Under the pieces are notes generated by a model, which did not search any database, was not told where the DNA came from, and saw only the letters and a program-made list of their open reading frames with translations. Below are positions 1 through 5,704 of a DNA stretch of 6,238 bases, piece after piece (position 1 is the stretch's first letter; every line of letters begins with the position of its first letter). A program made the translations under genes and the position numbers. Source of the DNA: Jatrophihabitans sp. (GTDB taxonomy: Bacteria; Actinomycetota; Actinomycetes; Mycobacteriales; Jatrophihabitantaceae). The stretch is taken from contig JAOPVG010000394.1 of assembly GCA_025966255.1 (NCBI GenBank), positions 1 to 6,238 on the forward strand, given 5' to 3'.

Positions 1-105
1 GTCCCGAATGGTGAGGCTCACGGCCTCGAGGTCGCGATGCCACAGCAGGGATACCTCGAAGGCGCCGCTTCTTCGGTAGTCCAACTCTACGATTGTGGTG
101 TCCAT
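1..105 (-). CDS. Small conserved hypothetical protein, N-terminal 35 residues (partial)
   Basis: The first 35 codons of a minus-strand gene whose remainder lies beyond the left edge. The start is the ATG at 105, preceded by AGGAGT (111-116) at 5 bases, so it is well supported. The visible protein begins MDTTIVELDYRRSGAFEV and continues with a tryptophan-containing strand (LLWHRD) and an acidic and aliphatic stretch. The pattern of an E-L-D-Y-R-R strand followed by SLLW is one I associate with short (roughly 80-100 residue) actinobacterial proteins of unknown function. That link is from memory and not checked. No signal peptide or membrane segment is visible. It lies 240 bases downstream of the response regulator stop, in the same direction, so it may be read from its own promoter or as part of the same transcript. 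Confidence 0.7.
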   Translation of the reverse strand, partial: MDTTIVELDYRRSGAFEVSLLWHRDLEAVSLTIRD

Positions 106-331
106 GGTGGACTCCTCTCGTCCCTTGACCTTGTGTTGGGCAACGTGGCTGCGCAATGGGTGAGGGGGCGTCGCCGGATCTCGGTGATTCCGCGGCCCTG
201 GCGATCGAACCGAGCGAGATGCGGGCTCAAGTTCGAGGTGCGGTGTTCCCCCGGTGGCGTCTGCTTGGCCCGTGCCAGCCCAGGCCCTCGCGTCCCTTCT
301 GCGGCCCTTCCAGAAACGGTGCGGGCAGTCG

Positions 332-344
332 CTCTCCAGGAGAG
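332..344. repeat. Short palindrome just downstream of the response regulator gene
   Basis: CTCTCCAGGAGAG is a 6+1+6 perfect inverted repeat that starts two bases past the stop of the regulator gene (TGA, 346-348). The stem is short and has no T-tract, so it is a weak terminator candidate at best and could equally be chance. The rest of the 106-345 spacer shows no other convincing structure. I could not find a clear -10/-35 pair for the small gene that starts at 105. Confidence 0.25.
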
Positions 345-345
345 A

Positions 346-972
346 TCACGCGGCGCCGATCAAGCCCTTTGCGAGCGCGAACAGCACGAGCTCGGCGCGC
401 GTCTCGAGCCTGAGCTTCCGCATGATGGTGGCGCGATGCGAGTCGATTGTGCGTACCGAGACGTACAGCCTGTTGCCAACTTCTTGATTGGTGTATCCGA
501 GCGCGAGGAGAGGAAGCACGTCGCGTTCTCGCTCAGAGAGCGTGATGAGTTCCGGCGACGAGTCATCGACGACGAGTCGCGCGCCGAGATTGGGTTCAAC
601 GTACTGCTCACCTGCCGCGACCCGCCGGATTGCTGCGATCAACTCCGTGTCCGAGGACCGTTTCGGCACAAAGCCGCGAGCGCCGGCACCGATCGCCTGC
701 CGGACAGCCGTCGGCTGGGTTTGCGAAGAGACGACCAGAACCTTCGCCGATGGGCTCGTTTTCGCGAGCTCGGGGATGGCCGCGTAGCCGTCCTTGCGCG
801 GCAGAACCAGATCCAGCAGCACCACATCCGGCTGCAGCACACGCGCTCTGGCGATGGCCTGCTCTGCTGTTCCGGCTTCGCCGATCGTCGTGATGCCGTC
901 CTCGCGATCTAGCCGTACTCGTAGCGATGACCGGAACAAGGCATGGTCGTCGACGAGGAGAACGCGAATCAT
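346..972 (-). CDS. NarL/LuxR-family two-component response regulator
   Basis: A 208-residue DNA-binding response regulator of usual NarL-family length. The N-terminal receiver domain (about 1-118) shows the acidic pair D8-D9 (LLVDDH), the phospho-acceptor D54 (VVLLDLVLPRKDG), the switch serines near S82-S83 and the invariant K104 (FVPKRSS). A linker (about 120-140) leads to a LuxR-type helix-turn-helix (about 142-207) with the LSERERDVL start and the recognition segment TNQEVGNRLYVSVRTIDSHR. The frame stays open 33 codons upstream, but those codons lie inside the kinase gene. The ATG at 972 starts the receiver directly and overlaps the kinase stop by one base (TGATG), so translation is probably coupled. 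By family knowledge it is phosphorylated by its partner kinase and then dimerises on promoter DNA in the cytoplasm. Its target genes cannot be read from this window. Confidence 0.95.
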   Translation of the reverse strand: MIRVLLVDDHALFRSSLRVRLDREDGITTIGEAGTAEQAIARARVLQPDVVLLDLVLPRKDGYAAIPELAKTSPSAKVLVVSSQTQPTAVRQAIGAGARGFVPKRSSDTELIAAIRRVAAGEQYVEPNLGARLVVDDSSPELITLSERERDVLPLLALGYTNQEVGNRLYVSVRTIDSHRATIMRKLRLETRAELVLFALAKGLIGAA

Positions 973-1715
973 CAGCCGGCTCCGGAGATCGAGATCACGG
1001 CGCGGGTTCCACCGGCCGGTCGCGGCTTGAGTTCGATCACCCCTCCGAACCGCGCGACTAGGCGACGACACAACGCCAGCCCCAGCTGATCGCCGGTGGC
1101 GTAACCGTCGTGCGACTCGAGCCCGACCCCGTCGTCGTCGACAACGAGCAGTCGCCGCTCGCCGCCGGCGAGGATCGAGATATGGACGTTGCTCGCGCCG
1201 GCGGCAATGGCGTTTGCCAGCAGATTGCGCAGCACGAGACCTAGCGCGGCGTGGGGCAGCGGAAACACACCGGTCGCGCTCGTGGTGACGTCGGCATTGA
1301 CCCGTCCGAGGTCGGAAATGGTTTGATGCAGTACTTCGTCTACGGCTACGACATTGACGTCGGCCTGACTCGCCCGAGCCGCCTGGAGGATCGTGTCGAC
1401 GAGTTCCAGGGTCCGCATGAGGCCGGGCCGAGGCTCGTCGTCGAGCAGTGCGTGCAGCAATGCCGATTTCACCTCGTGTGCGACAAGTCCTGTGAGATCG
1501 TTGAGTGCCTCGTTCTCCCGGGCAAGCCGGGCCGCGTGCTCCGCGAGGTGGTCTGTGGTCGCGGTGCGGTGCCGGTCGGAAACGTGAATGGCCGACGAAT
1601 CCGCGCGGTCTATCGGGTCCGCAGTGACAGCGCTGGCGGCTCGGTCATGCGGAGCCGGCATCACCGGAAGTTGCGCGCGCTTGCCGATCTCACCGTTGCT
1701 GCTGATCGTGTTCAT
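972..1715 (-). CDS. Soluble two-component sensor histidine kinase
   Basis: A 247-residue kinase with no membrane segment or signal peptide, hence cytoplasmic. Residues 1-55 are polar and probably disordered. Residues 55-75 (LAEHAARLARENEAL) look like a coiled coil leading into the H-box, LVAHEVKSALLHALL, with H80 as the likely phosphorylated histidine. The ATPase domain follows, with an N-box around N164-N168 (RNLLANA), a G1 box DDDGVGL (193-199), a G2 box GDQLGLALCRRL (208-219) and GGTRAV near 235. The H-box is closer to HisKA than to the HisKA_3 form (HDxxxQ) usually paired with NarL regulators, and it has S and A where HELRTPL-type kinases have T and P. No PAS, GAF or HAMP domain is visible, so the signal may come through a partner protein. 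The start ATG has AAAGGAA (1723-1729) at good spacing. It is coupled to the regulator gene downstream and lies 69 bases after the 86-residue gene. Confidence 0.92.
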   Translation of the reverse strand: MNTISSNGEIGKRAQLPVMPAPHDRAASAVTADPIDRADSSAIHVSDRHRTATTDHLAEHAARLARENEALNDLTGLVAHEVKSALLHALLDDEPRPGLMRTLELVDTILQAARASQADVNVVAVDEVLHQTISDLGRVNADVTTSATGVFPLPHAALGLVLRNLLANAIAAGASNVHISILAGGERRLLVVDDDGVGLESHDGYATGDQLGLALCRRLVARFGGVIELKPRPAGGTRAVISISGAG

Positions 1716-1768
1716 GGCTACATTCCTTTGCCTGCAGATGCCTGCGGTCCAGGTCGCGGAAGTCGAGC

Positions 1769-1783
1769 CCCGCCGAAGGCGGG
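1769..1783 (-). terminator. GC hairpin between the 86-residue gene and the kinase gene
   Basis: On the minus strand CCCGCC-TTC-GGCGGG forms a 6-base-pair all-GC stem with a three-base loop. It begins one base past the stop of the upstream small gene (TGA, 1785-1787). No T-tract follows, so it is not a classical intrinsic terminator. In a GC-rich actinobacterium it could be a partial terminator, an attenuator that lowers kinase expression relative to the small protein, or an RNA stability element. The structure is seen; the role is inferred. Confidence 0.4.
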
Positions 1784-1784
1784 A

Positions 1785-2045
1785 TCAACGGGGTGGGTCG
1801 CCGTCCTCGGGCTCAGTCGTGTTGCGATCTGGCGTAAGTTGTCGAACCTCGACGAGGCCGAGGCTCAGCGCCTCGATCTCCGACAAGACGCCATATAGCG
1901 CCGCGTGGTCCAGGTCGCCGATAAGCACCGTTTCCGCACCTTCGTGCCGGGACCGTAGCGCCGGAAACGCAGACAGCGCCGCGTCGCCGAGCCGCCCTTT
2001 GATGCGGATGGTGTAGGTGGCGACTCCGGGATCCATGCCGCCCAT
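1785..2045 (-). CDS. Conserved small protein (86 aa) upstream of the two-component genes
   Basis: An 86-residue protein with no signal peptide or membrane segment. The core runs ATYTIRIKGRLGDAAL, then AFPALRSRHEGAETVLIGDL and AALYGVLSEIEALSLGLVEV, which suggests a small alpha/beta fold of two strand pairs and two helices. The C-terminus (about 70-86) is acidic and polar. I recognise this pattern (strand, KGRLGDxALSAFP, TVLxGxL, helix with LGLxLxEVR) from short actinobacterial hypothetical proteins of unknown function. The frame opens at the ATG at 2045, and an in-frame ATG at 2036 (M4) could be the real start. Neither has a good Shine-Dalgarno site, so the exact start is unsure. It is the first gene of the kinase-regulator cluster, and the position suggests a linked regulatory or sensing role. 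That is an inference only. Confidence 0.78.
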   Translation of the reverse strand: MGGMDPGVATYTIRIKGRLGDAALSAFPALRSRHEGAETVLIGDLDHAALYGVLSEIEALSLGLVEVRQLTPDRNTTEPEDGDPPR

Positions 2046-2071
2046 GGTTGGGTGCTGGCGGGTGAACCGGC

Positions 2072-2090
2072 ATCACCAGGATCTGGTGAT
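2072..2090. promoter_or_regulatory. Perfect 19-base palindrome, candidate operator or hairpin
   Basis: ATCACCAGGATCTGGTGAT has 8-base arms that match perfectly around a 3-base centre. It lies 26 bases upstream of the 86-residue gene's ATG at 2045, a position typical of an operator or a 5' leader hairpin. It is next to, but outside, the recognisable transposase sequence that begins near 2158. The obvious candidate binder is the NarL-type regulator encoded two genes downstream (autoregulation), but another dimeric repressor is equally possible. Confidence 0.5.
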
Positions 2091-2157
2091 AGTCGCGGCT
2101 AGCGAGTGCCAGGCGAAAGTAGCCGCAGCTCCCGAGCGCGATGCACGGCTGAGGAGT

Positions 2158-2668
2158 GATCACGACGCGGGCGTGGGCCCGTGACCCGAAGATGTTGATG
2201 TTGAGGAATTCGTCGCGGACCCTGCGGTTGAACGACTCGAGTAGCCGTTGCGGCACGGCTCGCCGGGCGGGATGAAGGACAGCGCGACGCGTTCGCCGGC
2301 CAGTCGGCCATCGCGTGCGGGCGAGCTCGGGGCCGTGGTCGCAGCAGCACGGCCGGGTAGCTGCGCTGTTCGGCGAGGCGGTCGAGTTCGTCGATCAGGT
2401 CCTCGCCGGTGACCAATCGTTCGACCAGGCCGCCGAGGCATTCACTGGTGTGCTCATCGGACGGACACGATCTTGATAGGGCGGCCGTCGGTCGTGGCGT
2501 TGGATGGTCTTTGGCGTAATCGCGCAGCCCTGCCCGCAGCCCGGCCTCTGGGTCGGCCACGATCGTGCTGACCGGGTCTCGTCGCTGCGTTGTTCGGTTC
2601 TGCCCGGTCACCCGGCAGGCGAACCGCTCACTCACGCCCATGACCTTCAAGTGACGGCACTCGCGCGG
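2158..2668 (-). pseudogene. Decayed IS3-family transposase orfB (left copy)
   Basis: Pieces of an IS3-type OrfB appear in order on the minus strand, but in changing frames. The N-terminal part (MGVSERFACRVTGQNRTTQR, about 2641-2501) is followed by a jump at about 2500 to NATTDGRPIKIVSV (about 2500-2458). That skips the helical region and the segment that should carry the first catalytic Asp. DEHTSECLGGLVER and EDLIDELDRLA return in the first frame (2458-2342). After another shift, CDHGPELA stands where CDNGPEL with the second Asp is expected. GERVALSFIPPGEPCRNGY follows (2297-2241), then after a further one-base loss LESFNRRVRDEFLNINIF with the Glu (2241 down). Similarity ends at HARVVI near 2158, short of the usual NHHRxHSxLGYxxP end. 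With one large deletion and at least four frameshifts it cannot make a working transposase. No terminal inverted repeats or target duplications could be placed. Confidence 0.9.
2550..2640 (-). repeat. Direct repeat copy 1 (IS3 orfB N-terminal segment)
   Basis: This 91-base block matches 3981-4072 with three substitutions and one single-base indel, about 96% identity. It encodes the start of the transposase orfB (VSERFACRV, TTQRRDP). The match stops sharply at the left (GGGTCGG) and weakens on the right after a 3-base gap (CCTTCA shared). It is the best-preserved part of both transposase fragments and lies in the same orientation in each. Confidence 0.9.
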
Positions 2669-2818
2669 TGCTCCATCGCGGGTTGAGGAAGTGGCCTGGA
2701 CTTTTGTTCTGCCCGGTGTCGTCGGGCCGGCCATTCGATCGAGCGCGACAAACGGGCCCATCGCGCAGTTTCGTTTTGTGCAACACTCGTTCCGCGCGAC
2801 AAGCGCCGCTGCGTGGCC

Positions 2819-2825
2819 GAGGAGG
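2819..2825 (+). promoter_or_regulatory. Ribosome binding site that sets the exported-protein start
   Basis: GAGGAGG lies 8 bases before the ATG at 2834. An upstream in-frame GTG at 2813 lies before this site and has no site of its own. Starting at the ATG also puts the signal peptide (MRKLAIIG) exactly at the N-terminus. Confidence 0.85.
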
Positions 2826-2833
2826 CGGGTTCG

Positions 2834-3973
2834 ATGCGCAAGCTGGCAATCATTGGATTACAGGTCCTTGTGCTGATCACCGCATTGTTCGTGCGAGCTA
2901 CTCCGTCCGCAGCGGTCGAACCGTTCAGACAACTGGCCACGGTTCAGGTCGGCGGCTACCAGTGTCTCGTCAACAGCGGCGACGCTACGATCGGCGCAGA
3001 CGGTATCGTGCGTGGTTTCATAGGAGAGGATTGGTCGGGGGGCGTCGTAATCCCTCCTTGCGCATTCGTCGGGATCTCCTTCTACCGGGTGTACCCGTCC
3101 GGGCAGGTCGTCACGGTTCACAGCCCTTACCCCGGCCGGGTTCTTCGCGCAGCGTGGGACGGGCTGAACTCCACGTACTTGCTCTTCGTCAACAATTCTC
3201 GGCTCTACGTCGGAAAATATGTCGACGGATTCGCATTCGCGCCGGCCACCTACCTGACCAGCAATAAGGGCTTCCGTTCCACGTATTCGGCCGCGTTGAC
3301 CGCGTCCAACGGCAAATGGTGGGCCGTCTGGGGCGAAGATACAATCTCGTCCGCGTTCGGATATCCACGCAACGAGCTGTTCCAGGCGCACACCCTGCTC
3401 GGCACCCAGCCTCGCACCCAGATCACCAATCGGCCGGCGAACTACGCAGACGACTCACCGGGTCTGGCCTACGCCAATGGACGCGTGACCCTTGTCTGGA
3501 CGCGCTATACCCACTTCTCGACGACACCGAGGCTCAACACCAGGGCATCGGTCGTCAATATCGCCACCAGCACCGGCGGCGCCTGGAGCGCCAGGAGGCT
3601 GACCGCGGGCGGCTTCCACAATGGCACCCCGGCGGTCGCTATGTACGGACGAGCCACGTACATCGCGTGGACCCGCGACGATCACCTCATCATGTTCGCC
3701 AGCAACGAACCTGGCGGAACCACCTACCGGGGCACCGCGCTGCCGACCGTAAGCGACGAGCTGGACCTCGGTGAGACGGTCGCCGTGTCGGGCAGCCGGG
3801 TCTTCATCGCCTGGACCGCGCAGGTCGGCACCGCCGCGGTCGCCGAACGACTGAACGGCGTCTGGACCCAGACCACTCCGGTCGGCGGCCAGACCACCTC
3901 GACCCGCATCGTCGCCCAAGGCCTCAAGGCGCGACTGCTCTACAGCGCGTCGGACCTCGTCACCCAGACGTGA
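2834..3973 (+). CDS. Exported protein with propeller-like repeats, unknown function
   Basis: A 379-residue protein and the only intact plus-strand gene. A signal peptide covers about residues 1-27: MRKLAII, a hydrophobic core (GLQVLVLITALFV), then TPSAA before VEP, a fitting signal peptidase I site. There is no lipobox cysteine. Two cysteines (C44, C76) could form a disulfide outside the cell. From about 150 on, a motif recurs roughly every 45-57 residues: LTASNGKWWAVW, LAYANGRVTLVWTR, VAMYGRATYIAWTRD, VAVSGSRVFIAWTA and a weaker VAQGLKARLLYSAS. This is the strand-turn-strand pattern of beta-propeller blades, as in sialidase/BNR-like or lectin-like propellers, but no Asp-box (SxDxGxxW) or enzyme site is visible. 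A binding role at the cell surface or in the medium is inferred. The gene lies between two transposase remnants; its stop is 7 bases before the right one, with no terminator between. Its GC content looks somewhat lower than its neighbours'. I found no convincing promoter in 2669-2833. Confidence 0.88.
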   Translation: MRKLAIIGLQVLVLITALFVRATPSAAVEPFRQLATVQVGGYQCLVNSGDATIGADGIVRGFIGEDWSGGVVIPPCAFVGISFYRVYPSGQVVTVHSPYPGRVLRAAWDGLNSTYLLFVNNSRLYVGKYVDGFAFAPATYLTSNKGFRSTYSAALTASNGKWWAVWGEDTISSAFGYPRNELFQAHTLLGTQPRTQITNRPANYADDSPGLAYANGRVTLVWTRYTHFSTTPRLNTRASVVNIATSTGGAWSARRLTAGGFHNGTPAVAMYGRATYIAWTRDDHLIMFASNEPGGTTYRGTALPTVSDELDLGETVAVSGSRVFIAWTAQVGTAAVAERLNGVWTQTTPVGGQTTSTRIVAQGLKARLLYSASDLVTQT

Positions 3974-3980
3974 CCGCGCC

Positions 3981-4072
3981 GGGTCGGCCACGATCGTGCT
4001 GACCCGGGTCTCTTCGCTGCGTTGTTCGGTTCTGCCCGGTCACCAGGCAAGCGAACCGCTCACTCACGCCCA
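3981..4072 (-). repeat. Direct repeat copy 2 (IS3 orfB N-terminal segment)
   Basis: This 92-base partner of 2550-2640 is in the same orientation and about 96% identical. Its left edge is 7 bases after the stop of the exported-protein gene. The two copies are 1431 bases apart start to start and bracket that gene. Confidence 0.9.
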
Positions 4073-4243
4073 CCTTCATGAGGTGGTGAACGGTCGGCCC
4101 GCCGGCGGTCCGGGCTCAGAAGTTTCCGAGGCAATCTCCTTCAACGCGGCCTTCTCCAGCTCCGCGTCGGCGAGCAACCGTTTGAGGGTGGAGTTCGCCC
4201 GCTCGAGTTCCTTCAACCGCTTCGCGTCGTCGGCCAGGGGTGG
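3981..4243 (-). pseudogene. IS3-family remnant: end of orfA and start of orfB (right copy)
   Basis: Reading the minus strand, 4243-4130 encodes the C-terminal coiled coil of an IS3-type OrfA: DDAKRLKELERANSTLKR followed by LLADAELEKAALKEIA. Family members end shortly afterwards in EGNF-stop. Here one base is lost, so the frame runs past that stop (SETSEPG), although the remains of the end are still visible in the DNA near 4112-4129. The start of orfB then follows: LSPDRRR-like codons, then VSERFAC and the conserved 92-base block. It is cut off at 3981. The OrfA helix-turn-helix half and nearly all of OrfB are missing, so the fragment is non-functional. It complements the left fragment, which lacks orfA. 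Confidence 0.88.
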
Positions 4244-4269
4244 GGTTGACTCGCGACGGATATGAGCTG

Positions 4270-4317
4270 GCGAGCGAAGCCCGGAGGGGCGCACCACCAG
4301 CCTCGGGGGTCGCTCGC
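4270..4317 (-). terminator. GC-rich stem-loop downstream of the hydrolase-reductase operon
   Basis: The arms GCGAGCGA (4270-4277) and TCGCTCGC (4310-4317) pair perfectly over 8 bases. Inside them CCCGGAGG and CCTCGGG can pair with one bulge, leaving a loop of about a dozen bases. The structure starts 7 bases past the reductase stop (TGA, 4325-4327), where a terminator of that operon is expected. There is no T-tract, which is common for actinobacterial terminators. It also marks the border with the transposase debris. Confidence 0.45.
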
Positions 4318-4324
4318 GTAGGAG

Positions 4325-5017
4325 TCACTCGACCCGGTCGAGCTCCGGCTCCGGACGCTCGCCCAGGTACTCCACCCATGCCCGCTTGACGCACGGATAG
4401 TGCTTGGACGCCTCGACCAGATTCATGAAGTTGGCGATGTTTGCCTCGAACCGGTCGCCCAGCACTGGGTCGGCGAGATGGCCCCCGCCATCGAAGGCGA
4501 GGTGAGCCCGGGCAAGGGAAAACATGTCGGGGTAGACGCGGGCGCCGAGGTGCTCCAACGGGACGCGCAGTGACCACAGCCCGCGATTGCCCCCGGACAT
4601 CGACGGTGATGCCGACATCAACAGTCCGTGCCGCTCGTTGAACGGCTGCGGGCGATAGCGCGACACCCAGTCGATCGAATTCTTCAACGCTCCAGGCATA
4701 GAGGCGTTGTACTCCGGGGCGCAAACCACGAAGCCGTCACGGGCCGCAAGCCGCGTCCGGAACCGTTCGGCCCCGGCTGGGAAACCCAAGCTGTCCTGTA
4801 CGTCGGCATCGTATGACGGCGCATCGAAGTCGCGCATCGACGCCAAGTCAGCCTGGCCGCCGTGCGCTTCGATGACTTCGGCTGCCAGCACGGCAAGCTT
4901 GCTGTTCAACGCCTCGCTGCGCAGCGAGGCGGAGAACACTAGGAAGGTGACCGGCTGGCGGGCTGGGACGCCAGTCACTGCCGTTCCGTCGCGCCGAGCC
5001 GAACGCGGCGCGTGCAC
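4325..5017 (-). CDS. NADPH-dependent FMN reductase-family flavoprotein
   Basis: A 230-residue flavodoxin-like protein of the NADPH-dependent FMN reductase (FMN_red) family. By family knowledge such proteins bind FMN and reduce flavin, quinone, azo or chromate-type substrates with NAD(P)H in the cytoplasm. The FMN phosphate loop is VFSASLRSEALNSKLA (27-42). The flavin-binding signature is APEYNASMPGALKNSIDWVSR (100-120, key residues P101, E102, Y103, N104, K112, D116). A third conserved stretch, SPSMSGGNRGLW (137-148), follows. The C-terminal 30 residues are charged. The gene opens with GTG at 5017, directly after the TAG of the hydrolase gene (5018-5020), so coupling is likely. Residues 1-16 are poor in structure, and an internal GTG at 4978 (V14) is an alternative start nearer the usual family start. 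The substrate cannot be told; pairing with the hydrolase suggests a shared small-molecule pathway or stress response. Confidence 0.92.
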   Translation of the reverse strand: MHAPRSARRDGTAVTGVPARQPVTFLVFSASLRSEALNSKLAVLAAEVIEAHGGQADLASMRDFDAPSYDADVQDSLGFPAGAERFRTRLAARDGFVVCAPEYNASMPGALKNSIDWVSRYRPQPFNERHGLLMSASPSMSGGNRGLWSLRVPLEHLGARVYPDMFSLARAHLAFDGGGHLADPVLGDRFEANIANFMNLVEASKHYPCVKRAWVEYLGERPEPELDRVE

Positions 5018-5626
5018 CTAATGCCCTTCCACCGAGAACACCAGGTCCGTGAACTGTGCCGCGGTCTCCTTCCGCGACCAGTCGCGCTGCAGCTCGCACA
5101 GCAGCTGCACCCAACCGACCGGTTTGGCGCCGGCCTGGGTGACGCGTTCGAGGGCAGCGTGGTGCGCCTGGCCCGAAGTGCCGCCGACGGCATCGACGAT
5201 CGGGTAGACGTCATATCCCTCGCGGATGGCGTCGAGGGTCGGGAAGGTCAGGCAGGCTTCGGTCCACAGCGCGGTCATGAGCAGCTTCTTGCGACCGGTC
5301 GCTCTCACCGCCGCGACGAACTCCTCGTCCTCCCACGCGTTGATCGTCGTCCGGTCCAAGGCCGTCGTCGCGCCCAGCACGTCGGTCAACTGGTGGATCG
5401 TCGGCTGATTCGCACCGGTGTTGACGTTCACCGTCGACAACACGATCGGCAGATCGTAGAGCTCGGCTGTCTTGGCGACGGCCACGATGTTCATCACGAG
5501 GGTGCGACGATCCATCGAGGCGACCGAAGCCACCTGGACCGGTTGGTAGTCGATGATGATGAGCGCCGCGTTCCTCGGGGTGAGCAGGTGGTCTTCCTCC
5601 TGGTTGCGCATCGCTTGACTGGTCAT
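5018..5626 (-). CDS. Isochorismatase-like cysteine hydrolase (YcaC type)
   Basis: A 202-residue protein of the isochorismatase-like superfamily, full length for the YcaC-type group. The catalytic triad is visible: D26 in ALIIIDYQP, a lysine in ATGRKKLLMTAL (K113 or K114) and the nucleophile C125 in LWTEACLTFP. The downstream segment AIREGYDVYPIVDAVGGTS and the histidine pair in QAHHAALERVTQAGAKPV are also typical. No transmembrane segment is present, so it is cytoplasmic. Members hydrolyse amide or ester bonds in small molecules; many YcaC-like proteins have no proven substrate, so the reaction is left open. It is unlikely to be a siderophore isochorismatase, since no siderophore genes are nearby. 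The ATG at 5626 has AAGGGAG at about 7 bases; an internal ATG (M6) is less likely. It is the first gene of a two-gene operon with the flavoprotein. Confidence 0.92.
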   Translation of the reverse strand: MTSQAMRNQEEDHLLTPRNAALIIIDYQPVQVASVASMDRRTLVMNIVAVAKTAELYDLPIVLSTVNVNTGANQPTIHQLTDVLGATTALDRTTINAWEDEEFVAAVRATGRKKLLMTALWTEACLTFPTLDAIREGYDVYPIVDAVGGTSGQAHHAALERVTQAGAKPVGWVQLLCELQRDWSRKETAAQFTDLVFSVEGH

Positions 5627-5662
5627 CCTGTTTCTCCCTTGTGGCTGGTGATGAGCCGAATC

Positions 5663-5684
5663 TCGGGTCGAGTAGCCGACCCGA
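5663..5684. repeat. Inverted repeat between the 77-residue gene and the hydrolase gene
   Basis: TCGGGTCG (5663-5670) and CGACCCGA (5677-5684) are perfect 8-base arms around a 6-base centre. On the minus strand it lies 20 bases after the stop of the 77-residue gene and 36 bases before the hydrolase ATG. It could end transcription of the upstream gene, or act as an operator for the hydrolase-reductase operon. There is no T-tract to favour termination. Confidence 0.45.
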
Positions 5685-5704
5685 ATCGCCGCCTCGTTTC
5701 CGCG

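Noticed and set aside
106..345. Possible promoter TTGCGC-N17-CAAGGT ahead of the small gene at 105
   Set aside because: The -10 half does not fit a TAnnnT pattern and nothing else supports it.
37..912. Long plus-strand open frame of 291 codons
   Set aside because: It lies antisense to the response regulator, is rich in R, G and S as expected from a high-GC shadow frame, and shows no family motif.
1251..1898. Plus-strand open frame of 215 codons
   Set aside because: It is antisense to the kinase gene and the start of the small gene, has no ribosome site and no recognisable motif.
2597..2717. GTTCTGCCCGGT occurs at 2597-2608 and again at 2706-2717
   Set aside because: It could be a leftover IS end, but a 12-base GC-rich match without further alignment is weak and no inverted partner was found.
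3316..3774. Alternative plus-strand frame inside the exported-protein gene
   Set aside because: It is a shadow of the 2834-3973 gene, with arginine-rich sequence and no start signal.
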